Shown here: in pieces, positions 9,158 to 17,362 of the stretch
Position numbering within the stretch: the first letter of the stretch is position 1
Layout: every line of letters begins with the position of its first letter
From: DALYLB01 sp046154695
GTDB taxonomy: Bacteria > Acidobacteriota > Blastocatellia > RBC074
DNA: 17,362 bases
Reading direction: 5' to 3'
Assembly: GCA_046154695.1 (NCBI GenBank)
Contig: JBJXFI010000412.1
Coordinates: 1 to 17,362, forward strand
The notes under the pieces: generated by a model
What the model saw: the letters and a program-made list of their open reading frames with translations, nothing else
Told to the model about the DNA's origin: nothing
The model's database searches: none
Translations under genes and position numbers: made by a program

Positions 9158-10498
9158 TCACCGGATAAAACTGCTGGTCTGATCCTTGGTCTCTCCGCGC
9201 AGTCCGTCGCGGATCTTTTCGAGATAGTCGCCTTGCGGATTGAGGCTCGACACCTTGATCGAGCTGTCGTAGGAGAAGAGAACAAACCCCTGCGCGCCGA
9301 GTTCCCGGGTGACGAGGATCTTCTCCACCGCCCCTTCCGCCGTCTGCTTGTAGGCGCCGATGCCTCCCCAGACCTGTCGTCCCGCGGCGTGCGTCATCGC
9401 ATTGGCGATCTGTTTGCGATAGGTATTGGTGTCGGGGGTGTAGGCCATCGGGCAGAGAACATCCAGCCATCCCTGCCGCATCCAGGTCTTCCAGTCCTGG
9501 TATCGCGACCGCGCGGCGTCATCGTCGTTGGCGAAGACGGCCGCGGAGATCAGCGCGCCCGGTTTGACGGACTTCACCCCCTTGTAAATGCGCTCGACCA
9601 GCTCCGTCACCTGCCGCCGCTGGAATTGCGCGTATCTCTCGGGAAAGGTCGTGGCATAGGCAAGCGGATTGTCCCGGTAGCGGCCGGCAACCATCGCGCG
9701 ATCATCCTCGGCGAGATTGGGCTCCATCTCGGCGCGAAACCGGTCGAGCGAATTGCGGCTGTAGTCGAACTGCGGATTGGGATAGCGAACATAATCGAAG
9801 TGGAGCCCGTCGACGGCATATTTCGCCGCCACATCCATCCAGATTCGAAAAAGGTTCTCCTTCACCTCATCATGCGAGGGCGTGACGAAAATCCCCTCCA
9901 GATCCTTCCGGTTTCCCCTGGTGTGTTCGACGATGCGGGCCAGATATTCCCTAGACCGGGGATCGAGGTCATAGAGTTCCGCGGCGAGCGCGCGCGGAAC
10001 CATGATCCATTCCGGGTGCTTGAAGATGAGATGGTCCCGGACCTTGGGAAGCGGCTCGATATTGGCGACCACATAAAGGTTGATCCAGGCGTGGACCTTG
10101 ATTCCGGCCTGATGCGCCTCGTCGATCACGAGGGCGAGCGGATCGAAGTTCGCGGGCTGGCCGGCGAGCTCCTCGGCGCGCGGTTCGAGCCGCGATAAAT
10201 AGTATGCGTCCCCCCGGCCGCGCACCTGCACGACCAGATCGGTGAAACCATTCTCGCTCGCGCGGCGAACCAGGGCGCGGATGGCTTCCGGAGAGACCAT
10301 CGTGTGGCGCACGACCCACAGGGCCCGCGTCTCCGACTTCGCTTCCGGCGCCTGCGGGGCAGGCGCGGGCGCGGACCTCGCCGCCAGTTGCTGCGGCGTG
10401 GGCAGCACCGGAGAGGGCGCGACAATCTGTTGCAGCGGCAACAGCGCGGCCAGTAAAAGCACCAGATAGGAGCTCGTGATGAGAGCGGAACGTTTCAT
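9158..10498 (-). CDS. Glycosyl hydrolase-like 10 (GHL10/DUF187, YngK-like) exported protein
   Basis: The product is 446 aa. A signal or anchor segment (residues 5-22) is followed by a Pro/Ala-rich linker to about residue 52. The (b/a)8-type domain starts at TRALWVVRHTMVSPEAI and contains GIKVHAWINLYVV (132-144), DLDPRSREYL (178-186) and DGLHFDYVRYP (230-240), the family's signature strand with likely catalytic or ligand-binding Asp. The C-terminal part has LDVLCPMAYTPD and GGIGAYKQTAEGAVEKI. GHL10 proteins are predicted polysaccharide or peptidoglycan-related hydrolases of the envelope; the substrate is not readable from sequence. Its gene follows the serine hydrolase/NamZ fusion on the same strand by about 80 nt, so the two may be co-transcribed and both act on wall sugars (inference). 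No clear ribosome site precedes the ATG. Confidence 0.88.
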   Translation of the reverse strand: MKRSALITSSYLVLLLAALLPLQQIVAPSPVLPTPQQLAARSAPAPAPQAPEAKSETRALWVVRHTMVSPEAIRALVRRASENGFTDLVVQVRGRGDAYYLSRLEPRAEELAGQPANFDPLALVIDEAHQAGIKVHAWINLYVVANIEPLPKVRDHLIFKHPEWIMVPRALAAELYDLDPRSREYLARIVEHTRGNRKDLEGIFVTPSHDEVKENLFRIWMDVAAKYAVDGLHFDYVRYPNPQFDYSRNSLDRFRAEMEPNLAEDDRAMVAGRYRDNPLAYATTFPERYAQFQRRQVTELVERIYKGVKSVKPGALISAAVFANDDDAARSRYQDWKTWMRQGWLDVLCPMAYTPDTNTYRKQIANAMTHAAGRQVWGGIGAYKQTAEGAVEKILVTRELGAQGFVLFSYDSSIKVSSLNPQGDYLEKIRDGLRGETKDQTSSFIR

Positions 10499-10577
10499 AA
10501 ATGGGGAGACGAACCGGAACCGCGGAGAGCCGGGGCGATCGCGCTTCTCTCCGGCGCTCCGGACGGATCAATATGGA

Positions 10578-13061
10578 TCAATATAACAGATACTTCCTTC
10601 GTATGGCCTTGAATGAGTCGAGATCCGGCGCCCAGATCTGTTTCAGGGCGCGCGCATCGGCGCCCTGCCGGAAGGCGTCAAAGATTTTTTGATTCATTAG
10701 CAGGCGATTGAATCGCTCCACGGAAAAGTCGTTGGGGAAGAGCCGCTTGAGCTGCACGGCGAGTTCGAAGCCGGTGGTCACGGGCTCGACCGTCTCCCGC
10801 TCGGTGATGATCAGGTTGACGCCGCCGCACTCCACCCCCTGATGCACGCTCGATTTCGGCGTGAAGCGCACGGGAACGAAGCGTACGCCGGGAAGATTCG
10901 CGTTGTTGAGCGCCTCGGCCAGTCTGCGCCCGTCGATCCACGGCGCGCCGATCAGCTCGAAGGGCGTGTCGGTCCCGCGCCCGACCGAGACATTGGTGGG
11001 CTCCAGCAGGCAGACGCCCGGATAGAGCGTCGCCTGCGTCAGGCTTCGCATGTTCGGCGAGGGATTGATCCAGGTCTGCCCCGTCTCGTCGAACCACTCC
11101 CCCCGCTTCCACTCCTCCACGCGGACGACCTGCAGATCCGCGTTGAAGTTTCGCTCCTTGTTGAACAACTGCGCCAGCTCTCCGACCGTCATCCCATGGC
11201 GGATGGGGATCGGGTGATAGGCGATGAACGACAGCTTGTCGAGATCGGCCAGCGGCCCCTCCACGTCCGCGCCGTTGATCGGGTTGAGGTGATCGAGCAC
11301 GACAAAGGCCTTCTTGTTCTTCGCGGCCGCTTCGAGCGCCTGGCCCATGGTTGAAATGTAGGTATAAAAGCGGGCGCCGATATCCTGAATATCGAAGACG
11401 AGGGTGTCGATCTCGGCCACCATCTCGGCCGTCGGGGCCCTGGTCTCGCCATAGAGACTATAGATCGGCAGGCCGGTCTTCTCGTCCTTTGAATTGGCGA
11501 TGTTCGGCTGGTCGAGGGCGCCGCGGATGCCGTGTTCGGGCGAGAAGAGCGCGACCAGTTTGACCTCGGGCGCCTTGAACAGCAGATCGATCGTGCTGTT
11601 TCCGTCGCGGTCGCGGCCCGTGTGGTTCGTGATCAGCCCGACGCGCTTCCCCTTGAGCAGGGCGAATCCATCGCGCTTGAGAACGTCGATGCCGTTGAGG
11701 GCCTGCGGCGACGACGCGGGCCGGCGGGGCCGGGCGGGGGAACTCTCGCGCGGCGCATCGACGCGACGCGCGAGCGCGCCGTCACGGGCGAAGGAAGGCT
11801 CCAGAATCGACGCCGCCACGACCGAGGCCACGCGGCCGCGCAGCGAGCCGACATCGGCCGGCTGCTTCGGATCGAGGCGAGGATGGACGCGATTGCTCAG
11901 GAAGATGACGAACGTCAGGCTCGACGGATCGAGCCAGAGGCCCGTTCCGGTGAATCCGGTGTGGCCGAAACTGCCCACCGGAAAGAGATCGCCGCGGTTG
12001 GCCGAGAATCCGGTGAAGAGATCCCACCCCAGGCCGCGCACCAGTCCGTCGCCGCCGTTGCCGCCCGAGAGCCGCCCTTCCGTCATGCGCGCCACCGTCA
12101 GCGGGCTCAGAATCCGCCGGCCCTGATACACTCCGCCGTTGAGGATCATCTGGCAATAGATGGAGAGATCGTCCGCGGTCGAAAAGAGGCCCGCGTGGCC
12201 CGCCACGCCGCCGAGCAGATGCGCCCGCGGGTCGTGCACTTCGCCGCGCATCCACCGCTCCTCCCCGCGCGCCTTCTCCCCCGTGCTCGCAACGGTCGCG
12301 CCGCCGCCGCGCTTCTCCGTCGGCGCGATGCGCGACTTGAAGTTCGCCGCCGGCCGGTATCCGGTGTCCCCCATTCCGAGCGGCGCGAAGATGTTCTCCG
12401 CCGCGAACTCATCCACGGGCTTGCCGCCCACGCGCCGGACAAGCTCCGCCAGCACGATGAAATTCACATCCGAATAAATGAATCGGGCCCCGGCCTCGGA
12501 CAGCGGCGCCAGGCGCCAGATGTTCTCCATCGCCTTTTCCGGCCCCTGCTCGTAATCCCGAATCTCGTTGTCGGCGATCAGCCCCGACCGGTGAATCAGC
12601 AGCTGCTCGACCGTGATTCCCCGCTTCCCGTTCTCGGCGAACTCGGGAATGTAGCGCCAGACCGGATCTCCCAGCCGAACCAGCCCCCGCTCGACCAGGA
12701 TCATCACCGAGGTCGCCGTCGCCACCACCTTTGTCAACGAAGCCAGATCGAAGATCGTATCGGTCGTCATCGGCTCCGGCTCCGGCTCCACCGCGCGATT
12801 CCCATACGCCCGCCGCCAGACGATCTTCCCCTCCCGCCCGACCACAACCACCGCCCCCGGCAACTGTTTCCGCGCAATCTCCGCCTCGACGATCTCGTCG
12901 ATCTGGGTCAGATGCGTCGGCGACATTCCGACCGCCGACGGCATGACCGTCGGCAGCGACTTCGGCGCCGCTCCCTCCCGCGGAGCTTGTCCCATGCCGC
13001 GGTTCGAGGCCATTAATACAATGATTGCAATCGCGGTGGTGCGGATGATTTTCCTTCGCAT
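10578..13061 (-). CDS. Serine hydrolase (class C beta-lactamase fold) fused to NamZ (DUF1343) exo-N-acetylmuramidase domain
   Basis: The product is 827 aa from the ATG at 13059-13061, chosen because it opens a signal peptide (MRRKIIRTTAIAIIVLMA); the frame extends upstream to a TTG at 13148. Domain 1 (about 40-425) is a beta-lactamase-related serine hydrolase: S108-L-T-K111 nucleophile motif, Y196-S-D-V-N, and H367-T-G in place of KTG. A Pro/Arg linker (about 425-452) leads to domain 2 (about 455-827), DUF1343/NamZ. It has LKGKRVGLITNHTGRDRDG, FSPEHGIRG with E509, DIQDIGARFYTYI, LDHLNPI and CLLEPTNVSVGRGTD. NamZ removes MurNAc from the non-reducing end of peptidoglycan fragments. The first domain probably acts on the peptide part of muropeptides or on esters, by analogy to DD-peptidase/esterase relatives (inference). 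It lacks a convincing Shine-Dalgarno. Confidence 0.9.
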   Translation of the reverse strand: MRRKIIRTTAIAIIVLMASNRGMGQAPREGAAPKSLPTVMPSAVGMSPTHLTQIDEIVEAEIARKQLPGAVVVVGREGKIVWRRAYGNRAVEPEPEPMTTDTIFDLASLTKVVATATSVMILVERGLVRLGDPVWRYIPEFAENGKRGITVEQLLIHRSGLIADNEIRDYEQGPEKAMENIWRLAPLSEAGARFIYSDVNFIVLAELVRRVGGKPVDEFAAENIFAPLGMGDTGYRPAANFKSRIAPTEKRGGGATVASTGEKARGEERWMRGEVHDPRAHLLGGVAGHAGLFSTADDLSIYCQMILNGGVYQGRRILSPLTVARMTEGRLSGGNGGDGLVRGLGWDLFTGFSANRGDLFPVGSFGHTGFTGTGLWLDPSSLTFVIFLSNRVHPRLDPKQPADVGSLRGRVASVVAASILEPSFARDGALARRVDAPRESSPARPRRPASSPQALNGIDVLKRDGFALLKGKRVGLITNHTGRDRDGNSTIDLLFKAPEVKLVALFSPEHGIRGALDQPNIANSKDEKTGLPIYSLYGETRAPTAEMVAEIDTLVFDIQDIGARFYTYISTMGQALEAAAKNKKAFVVLDHLNPINGADVEGPLADLDKLSFIAYHPIPIRHGMTVGELAQLFNKERNFNADLQVVRVEEWKRGEWFDETGQTWINPSPNMRSLTQATLYPGVCLLEPTNVSVGRGTDTPFELIGAPWIDGRRLAEALNNANLPGVRFVPVRFTPKSSVHQGVECGGVNLIITERETVEPVTTGFELAVQLKRLFPNDFSVERFNRLLMNQKIFDAFRQGADARALKQIWAPDLDSFKAIRRKYLLY

Positions 13062-13166
13062 TTTCAGATCTGGAGGGGGAAGTCGAGCCGTTGATGTTTC
13101 GCGACGAAGCCGATTCGCGCCTTCCTTTGTATCATTAAAAATGTGCAAAGGGAAAAGCGGCGCGGC

Positions 13167-14960
13167 CTATCCGAGGATGACCCGCGTCCCGTCGAACCGG
13201 GTGAGGGAGAATCCCTCGAAGCGTTCGTTATAACAGCCCTTGTAATCCTGAAGGATGCCGATGGCGATCGCCTCGCCGAGTTTCAGCGATTCGGTGGCGT
13301 CCGAGCGCCAGTGCACGCCGGCGAAATTGCGTCCGAGGGCGACGTTCGAGGCGAGTTTGTCCAGTTCGCCGCCGACCGTGAGGCTTTCGGGCCCGCGATA
13401 GGGGGTCAGGGCCAGCCCATCGGCCGTCGGAACGACGGGATCGGGGATGATGTAGGCCTCATCGAACCAGGCCTTGAGGATCGTCACGCAGGCGCCCGCG
13501 ACGGTCGCATGCCCCGCGCCATAGGCCGGATGGGCCGGGCAGCCTTCCGGGTAGGCGGTCGGCAGCAGCCAGGTCCCCGCGCGCTGGTGGACTTCCGGAA
13601 GTGCCGCCGAGGCGAGAATCTCCGGGTGCAGGGGATAGTTCGCTGCCCGCGACTGATGATTATGAATGCGCCCGGCGAAGGCTTCGGGGCGCAGCCGCCG
13701 GTGGACGAACCATTTTTGATGCCAGACGGTGCGCAGCGCCGCCGTGGCCACGCTCGGCAGCAGCGCCGCAATGTGCGGCGGGCCGAACGTGCCGAATCCG
13801 CACTGATTCCTGCTCGTATTGTAGGGGTTGTTGGGATCGACCGGCGCGTTCATCCCCAGCAGGATCAACATCGCATTGAAATAGGCCTGATAGAGGACAT
13901 CGATGTGGACCCATTCCCCCAGGTCGCGCCCATTGCGGATGTAGCGGGGCGTCGGGTCGTTGACGTAGCCGCCCCGGGTCCGCCCGGTCTGCGCATCCAG
14001 CCAGTCATTATACGAAGTCAGATAGTCCGTGCCCGGATTGACCGTCCGCATTCGCTGGTTGATCGTCTGTGCGCCGAACGGAGCGTCCTTCCATAAAAAT
14101 TGGGAAATATAGGGCCCCGTGACATCCCCCGGCGTCAGGCCGCGAAAGAGATTCCCGGTTGTGACGAATCCGGCTTTGGCCCGTGTTCGATAACTGAGCG
14201 AAGCCTGCAGACTGTTGATGTCCGCGGCTTCCACCGGCGCCTCGCCCTCCGCCGCCTGGACGTTCACCGGAATCCGGCGAATCGTGATCCGCGAGTGCTT
14301 CGCGCCGCGAAAATCGGTGAACCGGTTCAGGTCCTGCACCGCCGCGCTGATCAGCGGATGCGTGTCGTAATCCTGGAATTTAATGTCGCGCGCGAGCGCC
14401 ATCCAATAGTTCTCGCCCATCTCGGCCGCGGTCTCGGCGCTGCTGAAGGTCGGCGCCGGAGGCTGGGTGATTCCCACTGGATCCAGCCCCACCATCTCAA
14501 AGGCGATCCCCGCCTGCGGGTTCTTCAATTGCAGGCTCCCGCCCACGAGAATCCGATCGAAATCATCGGGATTCCCCGACTTGACCGCCTGCATCAGGCT
14601 TTCATAGGCCGTACGGTCGACCTCGCCGAGCTGATTGTGCGGCAGCCCCTTGGAATAATTGGCGATCCGGTTCGGGTAAAGATTCTCATCGCCGTTGTTG
14701 CGATGATCCGCCTTCGGGGCAATCTTCTGAAAGAGCGCCGCCTGCACCCGCGTCTGATAGGCCTTCTCGGCGCGCGCCGCCCCGCTCAACTCGCCGGAAT
14801 TCAATTCCTCGGCCGCCGCCGCCGAACCGTCCCCGGCGCTTACCGCCATCCCCGCCGCCGTCCATGCCCCCATCCGCCCTAAAAATTCCCGGCGGCTCGG
14901 CGCGCTCTCCCCCTCCATCTTCAGGAAGCCCGTTTCGCGGTCTTTCCGATTCTTTTTCAC
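13167..14960 (-). CDS. Vanadium-dependent haloperoxidase (PAP2-fold), Tat-exported
   Basis: The product is 597 aa from a GTG at 14958-14960, chosen because GAGGAG lies 6 nt upstream; an in-frame ATG at 14999 has only AAGG 1-2 nt away and would add 13 residues. A Tat motif SRREFLG occurs near residue 22, followed by a hydrophobic stretch. The C-terminal vanadate site is recognisable: KWFVHRRLRPE (K at about 416, R at about 424), AHPAYGAGHATVAGA (H at about 484) and LGRNFAGVHWRSD (R at about 544, H at about 550). The size and spacing fit the long bromo/chloroperoxidase type rather than small PAP2 phosphatases. Such enzymes oxidise halides with hydrogen peroxide; a phosphatase-like role cannot be excluded. 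In classical enzymes the third motif reads PSGH; here it is GAGH, so the Ser that contacts vanadate is Ala. It appears to be a single-gene unit. Confidence 0.87.
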   Translation of the reverse strand: MKKNRKDRETGFLKMEGESAPSRREFLGRMGAWTAAGMAVSAGDGSAAAAEELNSGELSGAARAEKAYQTRVQAALFQKIAPKADHRNNGDENLYPNRIANYSKGLPHNQLGEVDRTAYESLMQAVKSGNPDDFDRILVGGSLQLKNPQAGIAFEMVGLDPVGITQPPAPTFSSAETAAEMGENYWMALARDIKFQDYDTHPLISAAVQDLNRFTDFRGAKHSRITIRRIPVNVQAAEGEAPVEAADINSLQASLSYRTRAKAGFVTTGNLFRGLTPGDVTGPYISQFLWKDAPFGAQTINQRMRTVNPGTDYLTSYNDWLDAQTGRTRGGYVNDPTPRYIRNGRDLGEWVHIDVLYQAYFNAMLILLGMNAPVDPNNPYNTSRNQCGFGTFGPPHIAALLPSVATAALRTVWHQKWFVHRRLRPEAFAGRIHNHQSRAANYPLHPEILASAALPEVHQRAGTWLLPTAYPEGCPAHPAYGAGHATVAGACVTILKAWFDEAYIIPDPVVPTADGLALTPYRGPESLTVGGELDKLASNVALGRNFAGVHWRSDATESLKLGEAIAIGILQDYKGCYNERFEGFSLTRFDGTRVILG

Positions 14961-15223
14961 GATGATCTCCTCGAAAAATTTTAGAGTTTCGTCTTCCATG
15001 CCTTATTCGCCGAACCCGACAGTCTGAAGACGAACCCCCAAACGACTTTCATCGTTTTCCCGCGTCCCAGCGCGGCTCTCTATGAATGCTCTCAAATCTC
15101 CCGCGCAGCCTGGAACAGATGCGGGACTGCCTCATCGGCGACCTGAAACGGCCAATCAGAAAATTGACTGCGGTGAGGGGGCGGTTTCAGAGAGCCGAAT
15201 AACGACCGATGTCATGTGGAGGG

Positions 15224-15251
15224 ATTCTAAATCTCGCCGCGCGGCTGTCAA
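15224..15251 (-). promoter_or_regulatory. Predicted promoter for the haloperoxidase, with overlapping dyad
   Basis: On the minus strand a perfect TTGACA (15251-15246), a 16-nt spacer and TAGAAT (15229-15224) form a strong sigma70-like promoter. The start would be near 15217, leaving a leader of about 250 nt before the GTG. An imperfect dyad, GGCTG (15243-15247) and CAGCC (15262-15266) with inner AATA/TATT, spans the -35 box and could be an operator. Confidence 0.55.
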
Positions 15252-15403
15252 TAAAAATATTCAGCCGGGCGCGGCCGCACGTTCAAATTTGTGGGAGAAG
15301 GGGGGGCGGAAATCAATATCTCTATAAAATACATTATTAATGATCCCAACTTTCCAGAAAGGAAGCCCGAATCGTAAAAAAAGTTCGGCGGAGGACTCCC
15401 CGC

Positions 15404-15431
15404 TTGACTATCCGATTTCAGGGGGTACTAT
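15404..15431 (+). promoter_or_regulatory. Predicted promoter for the S41 peptidase
   Basis: TTGACT (15404-15409), a 16-nt spacer and TACTAT (15426-15431) match sigma70 hexamers well. The start would be near 15438, giving a leader of about 110 nt to the GTG at 15549. Sequence prediction only. Confidence 0.5.
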
Positions 15432-15548
15432 GAATCAGTTATCCGCATCGATGACAGGTGAGCGTCATCTCTCCCCCGTTTCCGGCATGTGGACTTAAAA
15501 ACCGGCAGCGAACCGCCCCGCGGGCTGTCCAACTGCAAGGAGTGAGCA

Positions 15549-17195
<1,647 letters not shown>

Positions 17196-17221
17196 CGCAC
17201 GCATCCCATCGACGCTTCATC

Positions 17222-17257
17222 GGAATGGGCGGCTGGAGAACTCCAGCCGCCCATTCC
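17222..17257. repeat. Perfect 17-bp inverted repeat with 2-nt loop after the S41 gene
   Basis: Arms 17222-17238 and 17241-17257 are exact reverse complements (GGAATGGGCGGCTGGAG and its partner) around AA. No T-run follows (CGGGTGTGATT), so it is not a canonical intrinsic terminator. Its position 27 nt past the stop codon would still let it shape the mRNA 3' end. The very short loop suggests a cruciform or a dispersed palindromic repeat. Confidence 0.7.
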
Positions 17258-17317
17258 CGGGTGTGATTAAAAGTGGGACACAATTTCGCAATATTGATGG
17301 ACAATCGGCGCATTGTT

Positions 17318-17362
17318 GTGTTCCGAAGGAACACCAGACGGTAGCCGGCGGTGAAGCGAAGC
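17318..17362. repeat. Possible start of a dispersed noncoding repeat at the window edge
   Basis: A 7-bp hairpin GTGTTCC-GAA-GGAACAC (17318-17334) is followed by CAGACGGTAGCCGGCGG and TGAAGCGAAGC to the edge. I recognise this kind of 'GTAGCCGGCGGTGAAGCG' text from repeated intergenic elements in Acidobacteriota and Planctomycetes-type genomes. This is recall of a pattern, not a search result. The element is cut by the window end. Confidence 0.35.

Larger units (their letters stand above)
14961..15548. other. Intergenic region between the haloperoxidase and the S41 peptidase
   Basis: About 550 bp without a gene I can support. It holds outward-facing predicted promoters on both strands (minus at 15224-15251, plus at 15404-15431) and an AT-rich stretch (about 15310-15345) inside otherwise GC-rich DNA. 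The only open frame (15082-15327, plus) lacks a ribosome site and any recognisable protein character. No tRNA, CRISPR or riboswitch structure was recognised. Confidence 0.6.

Noticed and set aside
10565..10584. 10-bp direct repeat GGATCAATAT twice at the end of the NamZ fusion gene
   Set aside because: Too short to support an insertion or attachment site; probably local slippage. No mobile element adjoins it.
11532..13016. Plus-strand frame of 494 codons opposite the NamZ fusion
   Set aside because: Extremely Arg/His/Pro-rich shadow of a clear two-domain protein; no ribosome site or recognisable motif.
13062..13148. Extension of the NamZ fusion to the TTG at 13148
   Set aside because: It would place 29 charged residues before a normal signal peptide and uses a rare start codon without a ribosome site.
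15082..15327. 81-codon plus-strand frame in the haloperoxidase/S41 gap
   Set aside because: No Shine-Dalgarno, no recognisable sequence character, and it crosses the minus-strand promoter.

Overview
This is a GC-rich bacterial window (roughly 60% G+C by eye). Gene content (DUF1326 protein, Tat-exported molybdenum hydroxylase, serine hydrolase fused to a NamZ/DUF1343 domain, GHL10 protein, VKOR, S41 peptidase with a 'QYFGIG' PDZ region) and the palindromic repeats between genes suggest an Acidobacteriota-like soil or environmental bacterium. That assignment is an inference from gene style, not from a marker gene.

Layout. Almost all genes are on the minus strand; only the DsbA-like gene (7991-8638) and the S41 peptidase (15549-17195) are on plus. 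Read along the minus strand, the left block is a DUF1326 secreted protein (1961-1287), a secreted protein of unknown function (1257-598), an ArsC/Spx-like thioredoxin-fold protein (595-239) and the start of a membrane protein that leaves the window (190-1). Next come the Mo-hydroxylase genes in the order FeS-Mo-FAD (6314-2494), followed by a small Cys-rich gene (2428-2195). Then lie a trypsin-like S1C protease (7742-6516), a convergent DsbA/VKOR pair (7991-9087), a GHL10 protein (10498-9158), a beta-lactamase-fold/NamZ fusion (13061-10578) and a Tat-exported vanadium-dependent haloperoxidase (14960-13167). A 550-bp intergenic region separates the last from the S41 peptidase.

Most interesting observation. 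The ArsC/Spx-like gene at 239-595 has an in-frame TGA at 554-556, exactly where the family has its active-site cysteine. The reading is 'YKST-TGA-TTCRNAR', so the redox motif would be U-x-x-C. The frame then stays open with recognisable ArsC-family sequence to an ordinary TGA stop. A GC-rich stem-loop with G at the start of its loop begins 15 nt after the TGA, as expected of a bacterial SECIS element. A selenocysteine-containing ArsC-like protein is the simplest reading. Ordinary gene callers would miss it, because no usable start codon follows the TGA until codon 82.

Theme. Nearly every protein is predicted to be exported or membrane-bound. They cover envelope redox (DsbA/VKOR, Mo-hydroxylase, haloperoxidase), muropeptide turnover (NamZ fusion, possibly GHL10) and envelope proteolysis (S1C, S41). 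Intergenic regions carry several palindromes, including a pair of perfect 27-bp inverted copies (1979-2126) that looks like a REPIN or small MITE.
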